Positions 45,817 through 54,684 of a DNA stretch of 64,000 bases are shown here, in pieces. Location of the stretch: the NCBI GenBank assembly GCA_017857595.1, contig JAFMCU010000004.1, positions 40,427 through 104,426 on the forward strand, read 5' to 3'. The DNA is from Thermoprotei archaeon (GTDB lineage Archaea > Thermoproteota > Thermoprotei > Gearchaeales > Gearchaeaceae). Numbering within the stretch: position 1 is the first letter of the stretch; each line of letters starts with the position of its first letter. The position numbers and the translations under genes are program-made. The notes beneath the pieces were generated by a model. The model worked only from the letters and a program-made list of their open reading frames with translations. It made no database searches and was not told the DNA's origin.

Positions 45817-46374
45817 ATGGTTTTAATCCGAGATTTAATAAAATTTTCAAGAAAAGGTATGAAACTATATTTTATGCCTTATTTTAAGAAAAAGAAAGAT
45901 CTCCTAGAACATTTTAAAAAAATTGATTTGATTTTTTCATGCGGAATAATTTTTGGTTTAGAGACTTTACTTAGATTCGGCTTAAAATATATTAGTAATA
46001 TAAATGCAGATTTGTATAGAAAGAATCTCCTTTCATTAGCATATCTACCTTTTCATGCAGATTTAATAAATTTGAAATTACTAAATTTAATGATGGAATT
46101 TGGGTTTTCAGCCTTTATCGTTGAGCCTAATTTTATACAAGCTGAATATATTATCAATAAAGTCAAAGAAGAAAATGTAGGATTAATAATTATTGGATAC
46201 ACTAATGGCAAAATTTTTGACATTGATACTATAAGGGATAAATTTATGTATGTAGATGGTTTATTTTTAGACGATCCTTCCAATGAAATACTTTCTTTTT
46301 TTACTAAATACGCTAAGCCTATTTTGGTTTGTGGGATGGACAAGAAAACTTACTCTATTCTATATAAGAACTAA
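45817..46374 (+). CDS. Unknown protein, possible alpha/beta barrel
   Basis: 185 aa. Alternating short strands and helices (DLIFSCGIIFG, LLSLAYLPFH, FGFSAFIVEP, VGLIIIGYTNG, VDGLFLDDPS, KPILVCGMDK) suggest a TIM-barrel-like fold, but no active-site motif is recognised. Divergent from the coiled-coil gene. Its stop overlaps the stop of the RHH gene on the other strand by four bases. Confidence 0.55.
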   Translation: MVLIRDLIKFSRKGMKLYFMPYFKKKKDLLEHFKKIDLIFSCGIIFGLETLLRFGLKYISNINADLYRKNLLSLAYLPFHADLINLKLLNLMMEFGFSAFIVEPNFIQAEYIINKVKEENVGLIIIGYTNGKIFDIDTIRDKFMYVDGLFLDDPSNEILSFFTKYAKPILVCGMDKKTYSILYKN

Positions 46375-46547
46375 GGGCCGATCAAAATCTTGCTTTGTAT
46401 AGACTTCTTATAACTTTCTTCTCTTCTAAACAAATCTAATAATGCGTATCTTATTAGTTCACTTCTATTTGTAAATCTTCCTTCTTTTATTAATTCATCC
46501 ATTTTTTGTATATAGTTCTCAGGTAATTTAACAGATATAATTCTCAT
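46371..46547 (-). CDS. Ribbon-helix-helix transcription regulator (CopG type)
   Basis: 58 aa, read from the minus strand; too short for usual cut-offs. MRIISVKLPENYIQKMDEL forms the DNA-contacting ribbon and first helix; RFTNRSELIRYALLDLF is the classical RHH second half. The ATG lies about 27 bp from a near-palindromic TATA element shared with the divergent KaiC-like gene, so it may control both itself and that gene. Confidence 0.87.
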   Translation of the reverse strand: MRIISVKLPENYIQKMDELIKEGRFTNRSELIRYALLDLFRREESYKKSIQSKILIGP

Positions 46548-46570
46548 ATGACCTACGTATTACTCTTGAA

Positions 46571-46582
46571 AATTATTTAAAA
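46571..46582. promoter_or_regulatory. Near-palindromic TATA element between RHH and KaiC-like genes
   Basis: AATTATTTAAAA reads as a TATA-like box on both strands (TTTTAAATAATT in reverse). Its centre is about 27 bp from the predicted transcript start of the RHH gene (ATG at 46547). It is about 39 bp from the ATG of the plus-strand gene at 46616. Confidence 0.4.
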
Positions 46583-46615
46583 GGGTTATCATTTTTATTT
46601 TTGGATATATTTTTA

Positions 46616-47491
46616 ATGGAATTTGGCTCAAAAATAGTGAATTTTTCCAATTTAAAAGTCCCAAAAATCAAATCAAAAATAATTTTATTTGATGGATTTT
46701 TAAGTGACACTTTTCCTTTAAATTCTCTTGTACTAATATCAGGAGAAGGTGGAATTTCTAAATCTTTAATTCTTCAAAATATTTGCTATAGCTTATTAAA
46801 AAGAGGTTTTAGTTGTATTTACTTGTGCGCTGATGAACATCCACTATCAGTGTATCAAAATATGCAATTAGCTAGTTTAAATGTTAAAAATTTTCTTAAA
46901 AAGAATAGGTTATTCTTTATAGATTGCTTTTCTTATAAACTAAATTTGAATTTGAATAGTAATAATGGGAATAATTTACCTATCGTCTATATACAATATC
47001 CTTCTAATTGGCAAGAAATAATGACTAGTATATCTAATGTTACAAAAAATGTTCTTAATAACTCATTTAAAGCAGCAATTTTCATTGACTCATTTACAGA
47101 CCTTGCATCTAGATTTGATTTAAATTCTTCAATAGATTTTATTAAATGTATTAGATATGAATTCTGCAAAAAGAGATACACTCCAGTATTCACTTCTTTT
47201 CACTTTGGAATAAGACCCTATGAAGAACTTGAGCAAATAATTGAGTATCATGTTGACGGTATTGTAGATTTAAGATATGATCCATATTACTTACAGAAAG
47301 GTTCTCTTGTAAAGCAAATTAGAATTAGAAAGTTAAAAGGAGTTGAACATGATACATCATGGCATTACATAAAAATTATCAATGGTCGTTTTCTTATCGT
47401 GAAAGATAAAAAAGTTGAACTAGATGTTGAGGAGCTTAAATACCAAAATATAAATCAAAAGTGGAGTGAAGACCGAAAGTATCAAACTTGA
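46616..47491 (+). CDS. KaiC/RecA-like ATPase with altered Walker A
   Basis: 291 aa from the ATG at 46616 (a TTG at 46601 is the alternative). RecA-fold features: FDGFLSDTFPLNSLVLISGEGGISKS (nucleotide loop, G43-S50, with Ser48 where Gly is normal), KRGFSCIYLCADEHP, and the hydrophobic strand AAIFIDSFTDL ending in Asp (Walker B). Single-domain archaeal KaiC-like proteins are often regulatory or signalling ATPases. First of three overlapping genes, divergent from the RHH regulator. Confidence 0.7.
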   Translation: MEFGSKIVNFSNLKVPKIKSKIILFDGFLSDTFPLNSLVLISGEGGISKSLILQNICYSLLKRGFSCIYLCADEHPLSVYQNMQLASLNVKNFLKKNRLFFIDCFSYKLNLNLNSNNGNNLPIVYIQYPSNWQEIMTSISNVTKNVLNNSFKAAIFIDSFTDLASRFDLNSSIDFIKCIRYEFCKKRYTPVFTSFHFGIRPYEELEQIIEYHVDGIVDLRYDPYYLQKGSLVKQIRIRKLKGVEHDTSWHYIKIINGRFLIVKDKKVELDVEELKYQNINQKWSEDRKYQT

Positions 47492-47780
47492 AAGAATACA
47501 AATTATTCTAAAAGCGAATTTCTTAATTAATTGCTTAAGTGAAATATTTGGATATAAAGTAAAAAAGCGAAATCTGCAAAAATTACTTTATTTCTCTTAC
47601 GGATTAACAACAAAAGAATCAGCAATATTAATAAAAGCTTCTAGAGGTGTTTTTAAAGATTATAAAATTATAGATGCCATTATAAACAAATGTTTTCAAG
47701 AACTGAAAAGTTTTTTAACCTGTGTTGAACAATATAACTATATCATTAAAGCAATTTTGGTAAATTATTATGAATTTTAG
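47466..47780 (+). CDS. Small helical protein of unknown function
   Basis: 104 aa from a GTG at 47466, basic and mostly helical, with no motif recognised. It overlaps the end of the KaiC-like gene by 26 bases and the next gene by 11 bases, which supports real co-translation. Codon use looks like its neighbours. Confidence 0.5.
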   Translation: MKTESIKLERIQIILKANFLINCLSEIFGYKVKKRNLQKLLYFSYGLTTKESAILIKASRGVFKDYKIIDAIINKCFQELKSFLTCVEQYNYIIKAILVNYYEF

Positions 47781-48150
47781 AGATTTTGAGGTATATGAAA
47801 TAGGTATTTACGAAGGTGAGAATCAGATATCTAAGATTACACTAGTAAGGCATCTCAGTCCAATTTTAATTGAAAGAATATTCAGAAATCTACCTATTAA
47901 AGCGTTTACATTGATACTTAGAAACAAATTATTATTAAACATAAACATATCCGCATCAGCAGTAAGAAAAGTTTATTCTCATTCTCCAGGTGATATAAGT
48001 TACGATCCTGTTCAAAAAGCAATTACAATTTATTTCGATAATGAAACTGATTATTTAGAAAAGATTGGTTATGTTTCGGAAGGTTTGGAAAATTTAAAAA
48101 AGCTTAAATCTGGTATATTTTTATCTTTGAATAAATTTAAACCTGTATAA
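47770..48150 (+). CDS. Cyclophilin-like-fold protein (DUF3830/TM1367-like)
   Basis: 126 aa, strand-rich. The C-terminal half has AVRKVYSHSPGDISYDPVQKAITIYF, close to the pattern PGDIxYxPxxxAIxIFF of small cyclophilin-like proteins of unknown function. No peptidyl-prolyl isomerase active-site residues are identified. Last gene of the KaiC-like group; its 3' end overlaps the opposite gene by 14 bases. Confidence 0.55.
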   Translation: MNFRDFEVYEIGIYEGENQISKITLVRHLSPILIERIFRNLPIKAFTLILRNKLLLNINISASAVRKVYSHSPGDISYDPVQKAITIYFDNETDYLEKIGYVSEGLENLKKLKSGIFLSLNKFKPV

Positions 48151-48478
48151 AATTTGGCTTTTCCTTTAGTGAAATTACTGGTATAGATATCCAACCGCTT
48201 CTTGTTCTATCAGAAAATAAAACTTGCTCTCCTGTTTCATCTACTTTTATAAGCAAATATTTACCTTCTTCATTTCCAACATGATAATAGAATATTGGAA
48301 CGCCTTTTAAATTAAAATAATCATGATATATTGCTAGCAATCCATAGTATTTTTCTCCGTTATAATTAAAGTGGACAATATATGCAGGTTGTCCCAATGA
48401 TATCATTAACGCTGCAAACCTAGCTATATCCGACAATGTGGACACTCTAACCGAATAAACTGGTTTTATTTCTTCCAT
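48137..48478 (-). CDS. Conserved archaeal protein of unknown function
   Basis: 113 aa. A helix SDIARFAALMISLGQPAYIVHF is followed by strands (EKYYGLLAIYHDYF, GVPIFYYHVG, KYLLIKVD). The pattern feels like a small conserved crenarchaeal protein but I cannot assign a function. No membrane helix or metal site. Confidence 0.55.
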   Translation of the reverse strand: MEEIKPVYSVRVSTLSDIARFAALMISLGQPAYIVHFNYNGEKYYGLLAIYHDYFNLKGVPIFYYHVGNEEGKYLLIKVDETGEQVLFSDRTRSGWISIPVISLKEKPNFIQV

Positions 48479-48516
48479 TTTATTTAATATTCATTTAAGT
48501 AAATATTTTAAGTAAT

Positions 48517-49059
48517 TCATTTTCTCAAAAAATAAAGAATACTATTTAATTTTACACCATAAGCAATAGTAATATAATTAATTAAAATAAAAGAAATTAA
48601 GCCACCAAAGAAATAATATCCTTCTAAAAATGAATAAAAATTGCCCAATCCTAAAGCTGCTTTTATAAAAGAAACTAGCCAACTGATTTGGGTTAAAACA
48701 ATAACAAGAATAATGGAATTTGAAATATAATGCTGTATTTTTTCAGGTTCGCTTTTGAAAAATATAGAATATAAAAAAAACGAAGCTGTAAAAATTATAG
48801 AGAAAAATAATCCAAGTAAAATATTTGAATTTATCAACAAACTATAAGAAAGGCTTCCTAAAAAACTCCCTATAATAACACTGTGCTTATTAAGATATGG
48901 GGTAATAAGAAAAGGAAGAAAAAAGATTGGGTCGATATAGCTAAAACTTCCAAACCTTACACCAGTATTAAAAAATGGTAAAAGACTTAAAGGTATTATT
49001 ATTAGCATTAATAAAGTTCCAAAAACACCTTTTTTCAAATTAATAAAATAATTTAGCAT
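48517..49059 (-). CDS. Polytopic membrane protein, possibly an ECF transporter S-like subunit
   Basis: 180 aa with about five or six membrane helices. The segment GVRFGSFSYIDPIFFLPFLITPY followed by a small-residue helix (VIIGSFLGSLSYSLL) loosely resembles substrate-binding S components of ECF transporters. No ATPase or T component gene is nearby, so this is a weak guess. Confidence 0.45.
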   Translation of the reverse strand: MLNYFINLKKGVFGTLLMLIIIPLSLLPFFNTGVRFGSFSYIDPIFFLPFLITPYLNKHSVIIGSFLGSLSYSLLINSNILLGLFFSIIFTASFFLYSIFFKSEPEKIQHYISNSIILVIVLTQISWLVSFIKAALGLGNFYSFLEGYYFFGGLISFILINYITIAYGVKLNSILYFLRK

Positions 49060-49097
49060 AAAAATTAGAAAAAATTTTTTAGAACTGCTATGCTAGT

Positions 49098-49463
49098 TTA
49101 CTTTACCTTTTCTAATTGGATTTCGATTACTGATACGTCTCTGGCCTTTTCTCCTTCTCCCACTCTTTCAGTTCCTATTTCGATTTTTGAAACAACAAGC
49201 GAACCAGGTAGGAATTTATTCCTTAAAATTTCTGCTACATCCACAGCTCTAGAAATATTTCCTCCCCTAGCTTTTAAAACAGCTTTATTTGCTCCTCTTT
49301 GGAATTGCATTAAAGCTGCAACAACGTATCCCATTATTGGTTTTTTACCGATAAGCACTGTATTTTCTGGAATTGGTGTAGTAGGCCTTTTTCTAGCTTG
49401 TTCGCCTGAAATTGTTGGAACTGCTTCACTTTGGCTTTTCTCTCCTTTACTTTCAGCAACCAT
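49098..49463 (-). CDS. albA: Chromatin protein Alba
   Basis: 121 aa. Abundant DNA/RNA-binding protein. The core starts with NTVLIGKKPIMGYVVAAL, containing the paired lysines that contact DNA. It continues through the KARGGNISRAVDVAEILRNKF block to VSVIEIQLEK. An N-terminal extension of about 30 residues is longer than usual. TATA-like sequences lie upstream at 49488-49495 and near 49507. A GGTGAT ribosome binding site is seen before the ATG. Confidence 0.96.
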   Translation of the reverse strand: MVAESKGEKSQSEAVPTISGEQARKRPTTPIPENTVLIGKKPIMGYVVAALMQFQRGANKAVLKARGGNISRAVDVAEILRNKFLPGSLVVSKIEIGTERVGEGEKARDVSVIEIQLEKVK

Positions 49464-49579
49464 GTTTATATCACCTATATGTCTATTTATTTAAAGCTTT
49501 TTTATTTATAAATGTATCTTTCATTTTTTTAAAAAAATAAAAAAATTAGTTTTTATATTACACAATAGAAAAAGGAATC

Positions 49580-49897
49580 ATGGATGTTACTGTAAAGGCA
49601 GTTTTAGTATCAAAATCAATGTTCAAGGAGGATAATGAATGGTATGTTAGGTTAGAATTCGCTCAGGAAAGAGGTAATCCTCCTGCAGTAATTGGCAGAA
49701 GTGATGATCCGTTACAATCAATGATACCCGTTTTTCAGCAGATGGTTAGGAATATTCTTCCATTTCAAACAGGTATGTTTCAAAGAATGGTACTAATTTT
49801 AAAAGAAGAAGAATGGGAAAAACTAGAGAAAAAACCAGATATCGGTGAAGAGATAACTATAAAAATTACGGATAATAAAAGTATAAATATTCAATAG
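49580..49897 (+). CDS. Small conserved protein of unknown function between alba and rpoK
   Basis: 105 aa. Strand-rich start (DVTVKAVLVSKSMF, EWYVRLEFAQERGNPPAVIG), then a helix (PLQSMIPVFQQMVRNI) and a VLILKEEEWEKL segment. No signal peptide and no known motif. A GGA ribosome binding site precedes the ATG and a TATA-like TTTTTATATT is about 30 bp upstream. It abuts rpoK end-to-end. It resembles proteins conserved in crenarchaea, but I cannot give a role. Confidence 0.6.
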   Translation: MDVTVKAVLVSKSMFKEDNEWYVRLEFAQERGNPPAVIGRSDDPLQSMIPVFQQMVRNILPFQTGMFQRMVLILKEEEWEKLEKKPDIGEEITIKITDNKSINIQ

Positions 49898-50176
49898 TTA
49901 TTCGATATCCTTTTGCCAACTTTTTTCTTTTGCGGATTTAAATTCTTCTAGGCTTAGTGTATATTCTTCTGCTTCTCCACGAACTCTTTTTATTAAAAAA
50001 GGCAACTTATTTTCCTGCAATTCTAATTCTGCTATTTTAAGAGGGTCTTTTAAGTTTGGTGGAACTTTAATTAGTGGTTCGGCTCCTTCCAATAGTTGTC
50101 TAGCTCTTATTCCTAATATTTTAGCTTTTTCATACTTGGTTAACCATTGTGGCCCACTGTATTTTCTCCAAATCAC
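49898..50176 (-). CDS. rpoK: RNA polymerase subunit K (Rpb6 homologue)
   Basis: Assembly and stability subunit of RNA polymerase. The signature LTKYEKAKILGIRARQLLEGAEPLIKVP and DPLKIAELELQENKLPFLIKR are decisive. I chose the GTG at 50176 (MIWRKYSG, 92 aa) because GAGG lies eight bases upstream and the length matches relatives. A GTG at 50248 would add 24 acidic residues and overlap the thermosome gene. Confidence 0.92.
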   Translation of the reverse strand: MIWRKYSGPQWLTKYEKAKILGIRARQLLEGAEPLIKVPPNLKDPLKIAELELQENKLPFLIKRVRGEAEEYTLSLEEFKSAKEKSWQKDIE

Positions 50177-50216
50177 GGATATTTCCTCTTTTTCAGTGTC
50201 TTCCTCTTTATTATCT

Positions 50217-51851
50217 TCAATATTCTTCAGGTACTTTCGGTCCTTCACCTTTTTCTTTCTCTTTTGGTGGTGAAGCTGATATTATATCATCTATTCTCAA
50301 TAGCATAATCGCAGCTTCTGTTGCTGCTCTTATGGCTTGTACCTTTACATTTGCAGGATCTACGATACCAAGCTCCTTCATATTTTCTATTCTATTATTC
50401 AATACATCAACACCGTAGTAATAATTCCCTTTGGCATGTATTGACCTTAAGTTAACAATAGTATCTAATGGCTCCATACCTGCTGTTTCAGCTAAAATTG
50501 ATGGAATCACTTCTAAAGCTTCTGCATATTTTATTGCAGCAAGCTGCTCTTTGCTAGGCAAGCTTTCTGCAAATTCCCTAACTTTAAGTGCACACCATGT
50601 TTCAATTGCTCCTCCTCCTGCAACAACCTTACCTGTCTCAAGAACATTCTTAATTACAAACAATGCATCATGTAATCCTCTTTCTGCTTCATCAACGATC
50701 AATTCTGAACCTCCTCTTATCAATATTGTAACGGCCTTTGGATTCTTACAACCTTCTATGAAAAGCATTCTTTCTTCACCGACTTTTCTTTCTTCAACAA
50801 GATCCGCATAACCTAAGTCATTTTCTGTCATATCATCAAGATTTGTAATAATTCTTGCGCCTGTTGCTTTAGAAATCTTTTCAATATCGCTTTCTTTGAC
50901 TCTTCTTACGGCTAATATATTCTTCTTTTTCAGTAAGAACTGTGCAGTATCGTCAATTCCTTTTTGGCAAATTACAACATTTGCGCCAACAGAAGCTATT
51001 TTGTCCACCATTTTAGCTAGTATTCTAGTTTCTTCATCTAAGAATGCTTTCATTTGTTCTGGAGAAGTGATACTAATTTTTGAAGATATCTCTGTTTTTT
51101 CAATTTCTAAAGGTGAATTTATTACTGCGATTTTTGCATTTTTGACCATTTTAGGCATGCCTGGATGAACAACTTCTTTATCGATTACAATTCCTTGTAT
51201 CAGTTGAGTTTCATCTAATGACTTACCTTTCCTTTTTTCTACCTTTATATAATCTAGGTTAACTTTAGGTCTTCCATCAACTTCTTCAAGTACTTGCAAG
51301 CATGCTTTGACAGCTAGCTCAGCCAGCTTATCTTTGTATTCACTTATTGATTTACTATACATAGATGTTGCAGCAACACGTTTAAGTGTCTCTACATCAT
51401 TTTTATCGACTTTAATTGCAACTTTATCAATTTCTTTTATGGCAGTTTCTAATGCTTTTCTATATCCGTCTATTATTACGATTGGATGTAGATTTTGAAC
51501 AAGTAATTCTTCTGCTTTCTTTAAAAGTTCACCGGCCAATACTACTACAGTTGTAGTTCCATCCCCTACTTCCGAATCTTGTGCTTTAGCTACTTCTACA
51601 AGCATTTTAGCTGCTGGATGCTGAACTTCCATTTCCTTTAAGATCGTTGCTCCGTCGCCAGTGATTGTTACGTCACCTAAGCTATCAAGGAGCATTTTAT
51701 CCATTCCTCTTGGTCCAAGTGAACTCTTTAATATTTCTGCAAGTGCTTTTGCAGCGTTAATTGTTACTTCGTATGCTTCTCTTCCAAGTGTTCTTTTTGT
51801 TCCTTCCTTTAGAACCAAAAAGGGAACAGCTTGAGTTTGTTGAGCTGACAT
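50217..51851 (-). CDS. thsA: Thermosome subunit (group II chaperonin)
   Basis: 544 aa. ATP-driven protein-folding ring. Equatorial motifs: [39 protein letters not shown]. The apical region and [10 protein letters not shown] are present. The second nucleotide site has VAGGGAIE and LDTIVNLRS. The C-terminus is Gly/Glu-rich rather than a GGM repeat. It works with prefoldin, whose alpha subunit is encoded at 9.1 kb. Confidence 0.98.
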   Translation of the reverse strand: MSAQQTQAVPFLVLKEGTKRTLGREAYEVTINAAKALAEILKSSLGPRGMDKMLLDSLGDVTITGDGATILKEMEVQHPAAKMLVEVAKAQDSEVGDGTTTVVVLAGELLKKAEELLVQNLHPIVIIDGYRKALETAIKEIDKVAIKVDKNDVETLKRVAATSMYSKSISEYKDKLAELAVKACLQVLEEVDGRPKVNLDYIKVEKRKGKSLDETQLIQGIVIDKEVVHPGMPKMVKNAKIAVINSPLEIEKTEISSKISITSPEQMKAFLDEETRILAKMVDKIASVGANVVICQKGIDDTAQFLLKKKNILAVRRVKESDIEKISKATGARIITNLDDMTENDLGYADLVEERKVGEERMLFIEGCKNPKAVTILIRGGSELIVDEAERGLHDALFVIKNVLETGKVVAGGGAIETWCALKVREFAESLPSKEQLAAIKYAEALEVIPSILAETAGMEPLDTIVNLRSIHAKGNYYYGVDVLNNRIENMKELGIVDPANVKVQAIRAATEAAIMLLRIDDIISASPPKEKEKGEGPKVPEEY

Positions 51852-51880
51852 ATCTAAATAAGATAAATGAATCTGTCAGT

Positions 51881-51888
51881 TATTTAAA
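51881..51888 (-). promoter_or_regulatory. TATA box of the thermosome gene
   Basis: TTTAAATA on the minus strand with a purine-rich AAGA in front, centred about 33 bp before the ATG at 51851. This places the transcript start within about eight bases of the start codon. Confidence 0.5.
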
Positions 51889-51915
51889 TCTTATTAGAAT
51901 GTATTATTATAACAA

Positions 51916-52113
51916 ATGAATAATTCACATTCAGCGAGAATTGTATTCATGATTACAGCCTTCGTACTTGTAATTACTTTAAGTATTATGTTTTATTATA
52001 CATTGATACTGAGAAACGATCTATTCCAGTCTGATAATGTTTATTTGATTATTTTCTTTGTAATACTACCTTTTATAATTTCTACAATTAATCTATTCAT
52101 AAATAAGAAGTAG
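51916..52113 (+). CDS. Small two-helix membrane protein
   Basis: 65 aa with two hydrophobic segments (about 9-29 and 42-62) joined by a short polar loop. It has no recognisable family. It is followed 29 bases later by another small membrane protein on the same strand, so they may act together. Confidence 0.45.
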   Translation: MNNSHSARIVFMITAFVLVITLSIMFYYTLILRNDLFQSDNVYLIIFFVILPFIISTINLFINKK

Positions 52114-52142
52114 GATAAATATCAAAAAATAAAATTTGTTTG

Positions 52143-52487
52143 ATGAAACCTTTACTATTATGCGTATTATTTATTTCATTTATTCTTCTAAGTATTCCTG
52201 CAATATATGGTCAGAATTCTTACAACAATACTACCCAAGATCCTTTTGAATGGCTTAAGAATTTATTCAATCAAGGTTTTAATCAAGCTCAAGACTTTGG
52301 TAATTATTTATTACATGAAATTGTAAATTTCTTGATATTTTTGGGAAGAATAATATATATAATTGTAGGATTGGTAGGATTAATTTTATGGGCCTCAGGA
52401 TTGCAACCTCATAAGGGAAAAAGGTTTGTCATAGGAGCTGTTTTACTTGCAATTATTATAGAAGTTCTATCAAAAATGTTAACTTAA
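52143..52487 (+). CDS. Small membrane protein with signal peptide
   Basis: 114 aa from the ATG at 52143. A signal sequence (MKPLLLCVLFISFILLSIPAIYG) is followed by an external Asn/Gln-rich amphipathic stretch (about 25-60) and two hydrophobic segments. No family recognised. The 3' end overlaps rimI on the other strand by nine bases. Confidence 0.5.
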   Translation: MKPLLLCVLFISFILLSIPAIYGQNSYNNTTQDPFEWLKNLFNQGFNQAQDFGNYLLHEIVNFLIFLGRIIYIIVGLVGLILWASGLQPHKGKRFVIGAVLLAIIIEVLSKMLT

Positions 52488-52988
52488 GTTACTTTGGTTT
52501 CTAAAGTTAACAGCCATTACGTAAGCATCTTCTCCGTCGCTATAATAAGAAATTATTCTGTTTATTACTACGAAATTTAATTTTTTATATAAATGAATTG
52601 CAGGATAGTTTGTTACCCTTACCTCTAGATATGCTTCCTTTGCGCCAGCTTTCTTCATTCTTTCTAACGTTTCCTTCATTAAAGAAAAACCTATTCCTTT
52701 ATTTCTATATTTTTCCAAAACTGCTATTGAGATGATATGTCCTTTCCTTACAAAAGAAAAAGAAAAGTTAGATAATCCAAATTCAATTCTGCTCATACTA
52801 TAACCTGCTATCGTTCTCTTTTTTTCCTTTTCGATGGATGCAACAAGAAATAAGTCACCAAATTCTCGCAGATGATAATAAAAATAATCAATTGAGTAGT
52901 TTTCAGGTAAAGACTTTCGATTTATCTCAACCACATCTTTAATTTCCTCCTCTTTAACTTCTCTAACATTGAATTCAGTAACTTCCAT
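52479..52988 (-). CDS. rimI: GNAT N-acetyltransferase, RimI/Naa10-like
   Basis: 169 aa. Probably acetylates protein N-termini, as Ard1/Naa10 homologues do in archaea. The acetyl-CoA loop RNKGIGFSLM (Q/R-x-x-G-x-G) and the C-terminal LEVRVTNYPAIHLYKKLNFVVI are typical of the family. The YLEVR/YKKLNF pattern favours the RimI subgroup over small-molecule acetylases. Confidence 0.87.
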   Translation of the reverse strand: MEVTEFNVREVKEEEIKDVVEINRKSLPENYSIDYFYYHLREFGDLFLVASIEKEKKRTIAGYSMSRIEFGLSNFSFSFVRKGHIISIAVLEKYRNKGIGFSLMKETLERMKKAGAKEAYLEVRVTNYPAIHLYKKLNFVVINRIISYYSDGEDAYVMAVNFRNQSNLS

Positions 52989-53030
52989 TATTCATTAAAA
53001 TAATGAACAATTCTATATATTAATAGTATC

Positions 53031-54086
53031 ATGAATATTGAAAACAATATAATTAAAACAATTGAAAAGTATGATTCAATATCATTTTACGAAAGAATCG
53101 GTGATAAGTTAGTTATTCATAGCAATGCTGGAAAAATTGATTATAAAATGTTTAGGAAATTATTCTATGAATGTAGAAAATTAGGTTATATAGTTAGATT
53201 AAATCCTATTAGTGACTCATCTTCTCAATTTGCATACTTTGTCTACAAAGACTATAGTAGTGCAAATCTAAACGTTTTCATACCTTTATCATTAAGCTTT
53301 ATTTCATTCATTGTAACTCTAGTTTCAATTTATTTTACTTCTTATTATTATATTTATGTAAACAATTTTTATGATACAATTCTATTTATTTTTGGGATAT
53401 CATTAATACTTCTTTTTCATGAATTGGGGCATTTTGTGGCAGAAAAATTGAATCATGTTAAAAATTCGTTTCCTATCTTTTTACCAGCGCCATTATACGG
53501 AACTTATGGAATCATTCCTAGATTAAGAGAAATATTCATTGATAGAATTCAAACTTTTGACTTTTCGTTTATAGGGATAATGTTTATGCTAATACCAACA
53601 TTATTTTTTAGCGTTTTCGGATTAATGCTTTCTAAAGTTGTATCTATTTATAGCCTAACCAAGACAAATTATCCTTTTCCTTTGCCATTAATTTTCTATT
53701 TAATTTTTAAATTAATTTTGCCTAACAATTATGTAATTCTATTACATCCATTCTTCATAATTTCTCTGGTTGGATTTATGTTAACTTTTATAAACCTATC
53801 ACCTCTATCTCAATTGGATGGAGGATTTCTATCAATTTCTTTTTTTGGTACAAAGAAAATATATTATAATTTTTTTAATATTATTGCATTGTTCATCTTC
53901 ATATTTGTTCAATTATATTTTTTAGCTTTTTTAGGGCTATATTTACTTTTATTTTTTAGATTTGAACCTTTTAATATAGTAAGTAATTTGGATAGAAAAA
54001 GGAAAATTATTTACACTCTATTGATAACTCTATGGATTTTATTAATCCCTATCTCATCATACAGTAATTACAGTTTATTCGAATAA
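53031..54086 (+). CDS. Site-2-protease-like membrane metalloprotease (M50)
   Basis: 351 aa with about seven membrane helices. The zinc motif HELGH (His130, Glu131, His134) lies in a membrane helix, and the third ligand Asp263 is in LSQLDGG. A soluble N-terminal domain of about 80 residues precedes the first helix. Such proteases release membrane-bound regulators. A membrane-anchored winged-helix protein lies 1.1 kb away (55184), but any link is speculative. Confidence 0.85.
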   Translation: MNIENNIIKTIEKYDSISFYERIGDKLVIHSNAGKIDYKMFRKLFYECRKLGYIVRLNPISDSSSQFAYFVYKDYSSANLNVFIPLSLSFISFIVTLVSIYFTSYYYIYVNNFYDTILFIFGISLILLFHELGHFVAEKLNHVKNSFPIFLPAPLYGTYGIIPRLREIFIDRIQTFDFSFIGIMFMLIPTLFFSVFGLMLSKVVSIYSLTKTNYPFPLPLIFYLIFKLILPNNYVILLHPFFIISLVGFMLTFINLSPLSQLDGGFLSISFFGTKKIYYNFFNIIALFIFIFVQLYFLAFLGLYLLLFFRFEPFNIVSNLDRKRKIIYTLLITLWILLIPISSYSNYSLFE

Positions 54087-54641
54087 TACCCCTATTTCTT
54101 TTAATGTGTTATAAACTTTTTCAACAGCAACTCTTACGTCCTCTTCTCTTTTAGCACCTGTACAAACCATATTCCCAGAGCTGAAAATTAGCAAAACAAC
54201 TCTTGGATTATCCAACCTAAATATTAAACCTGGGAATTGTTCCGGTTCATACATAGTGTTATCTAATTGCAAGGCAGCCTTTTCTAAATTTACTTCCGCA
54301 TTTAATTGAGCGCTTGCTACTATATTTTGAATTTGTATTTTTGGGTTAGGAGACAAATTTATACCTTTACTTTTAAGTTTGTTTATAATATTCTCAATAG
54401 CTTTATAAACTTCTTTTTCAGATCTTGCACCTGTACAAACCATTTTTCCCGAGCCAAAAATTAATGTCGCAGTTTTTGGTTTGTTCAATCTAAATACTAA
54501 TCCAGGAAATTGTTCAGGTCTATACTCTATAGCTTCTTCCATTACTGTAGCTATTTGTTGCAGATTTATAGGATGTCCGAATGAAACTGAAGCAACAACA
54601 TTCTGAATTTCGTATTTATACTTCGGTTTTGAATTAACCAT
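54075..54641 (-). CDS. tbp: TATA-binding protein
   Basis: 188 aa. General transcription factor with two direct repeats: EQFPGLVFRLNKPKTATLIFGSGKMVCTGA and EQFPGLIFRLDNPRVVLLIFSSGNMVCTGA, both carrying the DNA-intercalating Phe residues. No acidic tail. The 3' end overlaps the S2P-like gene by 12 bases on the opposite strand. Confidence 0.98.
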   Translation of the reverse strand: MVNSKPKYKYEIQNVVASVSFGHPINLQQIATVMEEAIEYRPEQFPGLVFRLNKPKTATLIFGSGKMVCTGARSEKEVYKAIENIINKLKSKGINLSPNPKIQIQNIVASAQLNAEVNLEKAALQLDNTMYEPEQFPGLIFRLDNPRVVLLIFSSGNMVCTGAKREEDVRVAVEKVYNTLKEIGVLFE

Positions 54642-54684
54642 TTTACATTATAAAAAGTATTTTTATATATAAATAATATCTATA

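Noticed and set aside
50431..50811. 126-codon plus-strand frame opposite the thermosome
   Set aside because: Low-complexity Ser/Ala/Leu translation caused by the codon pattern of the real gene on the minus strand.
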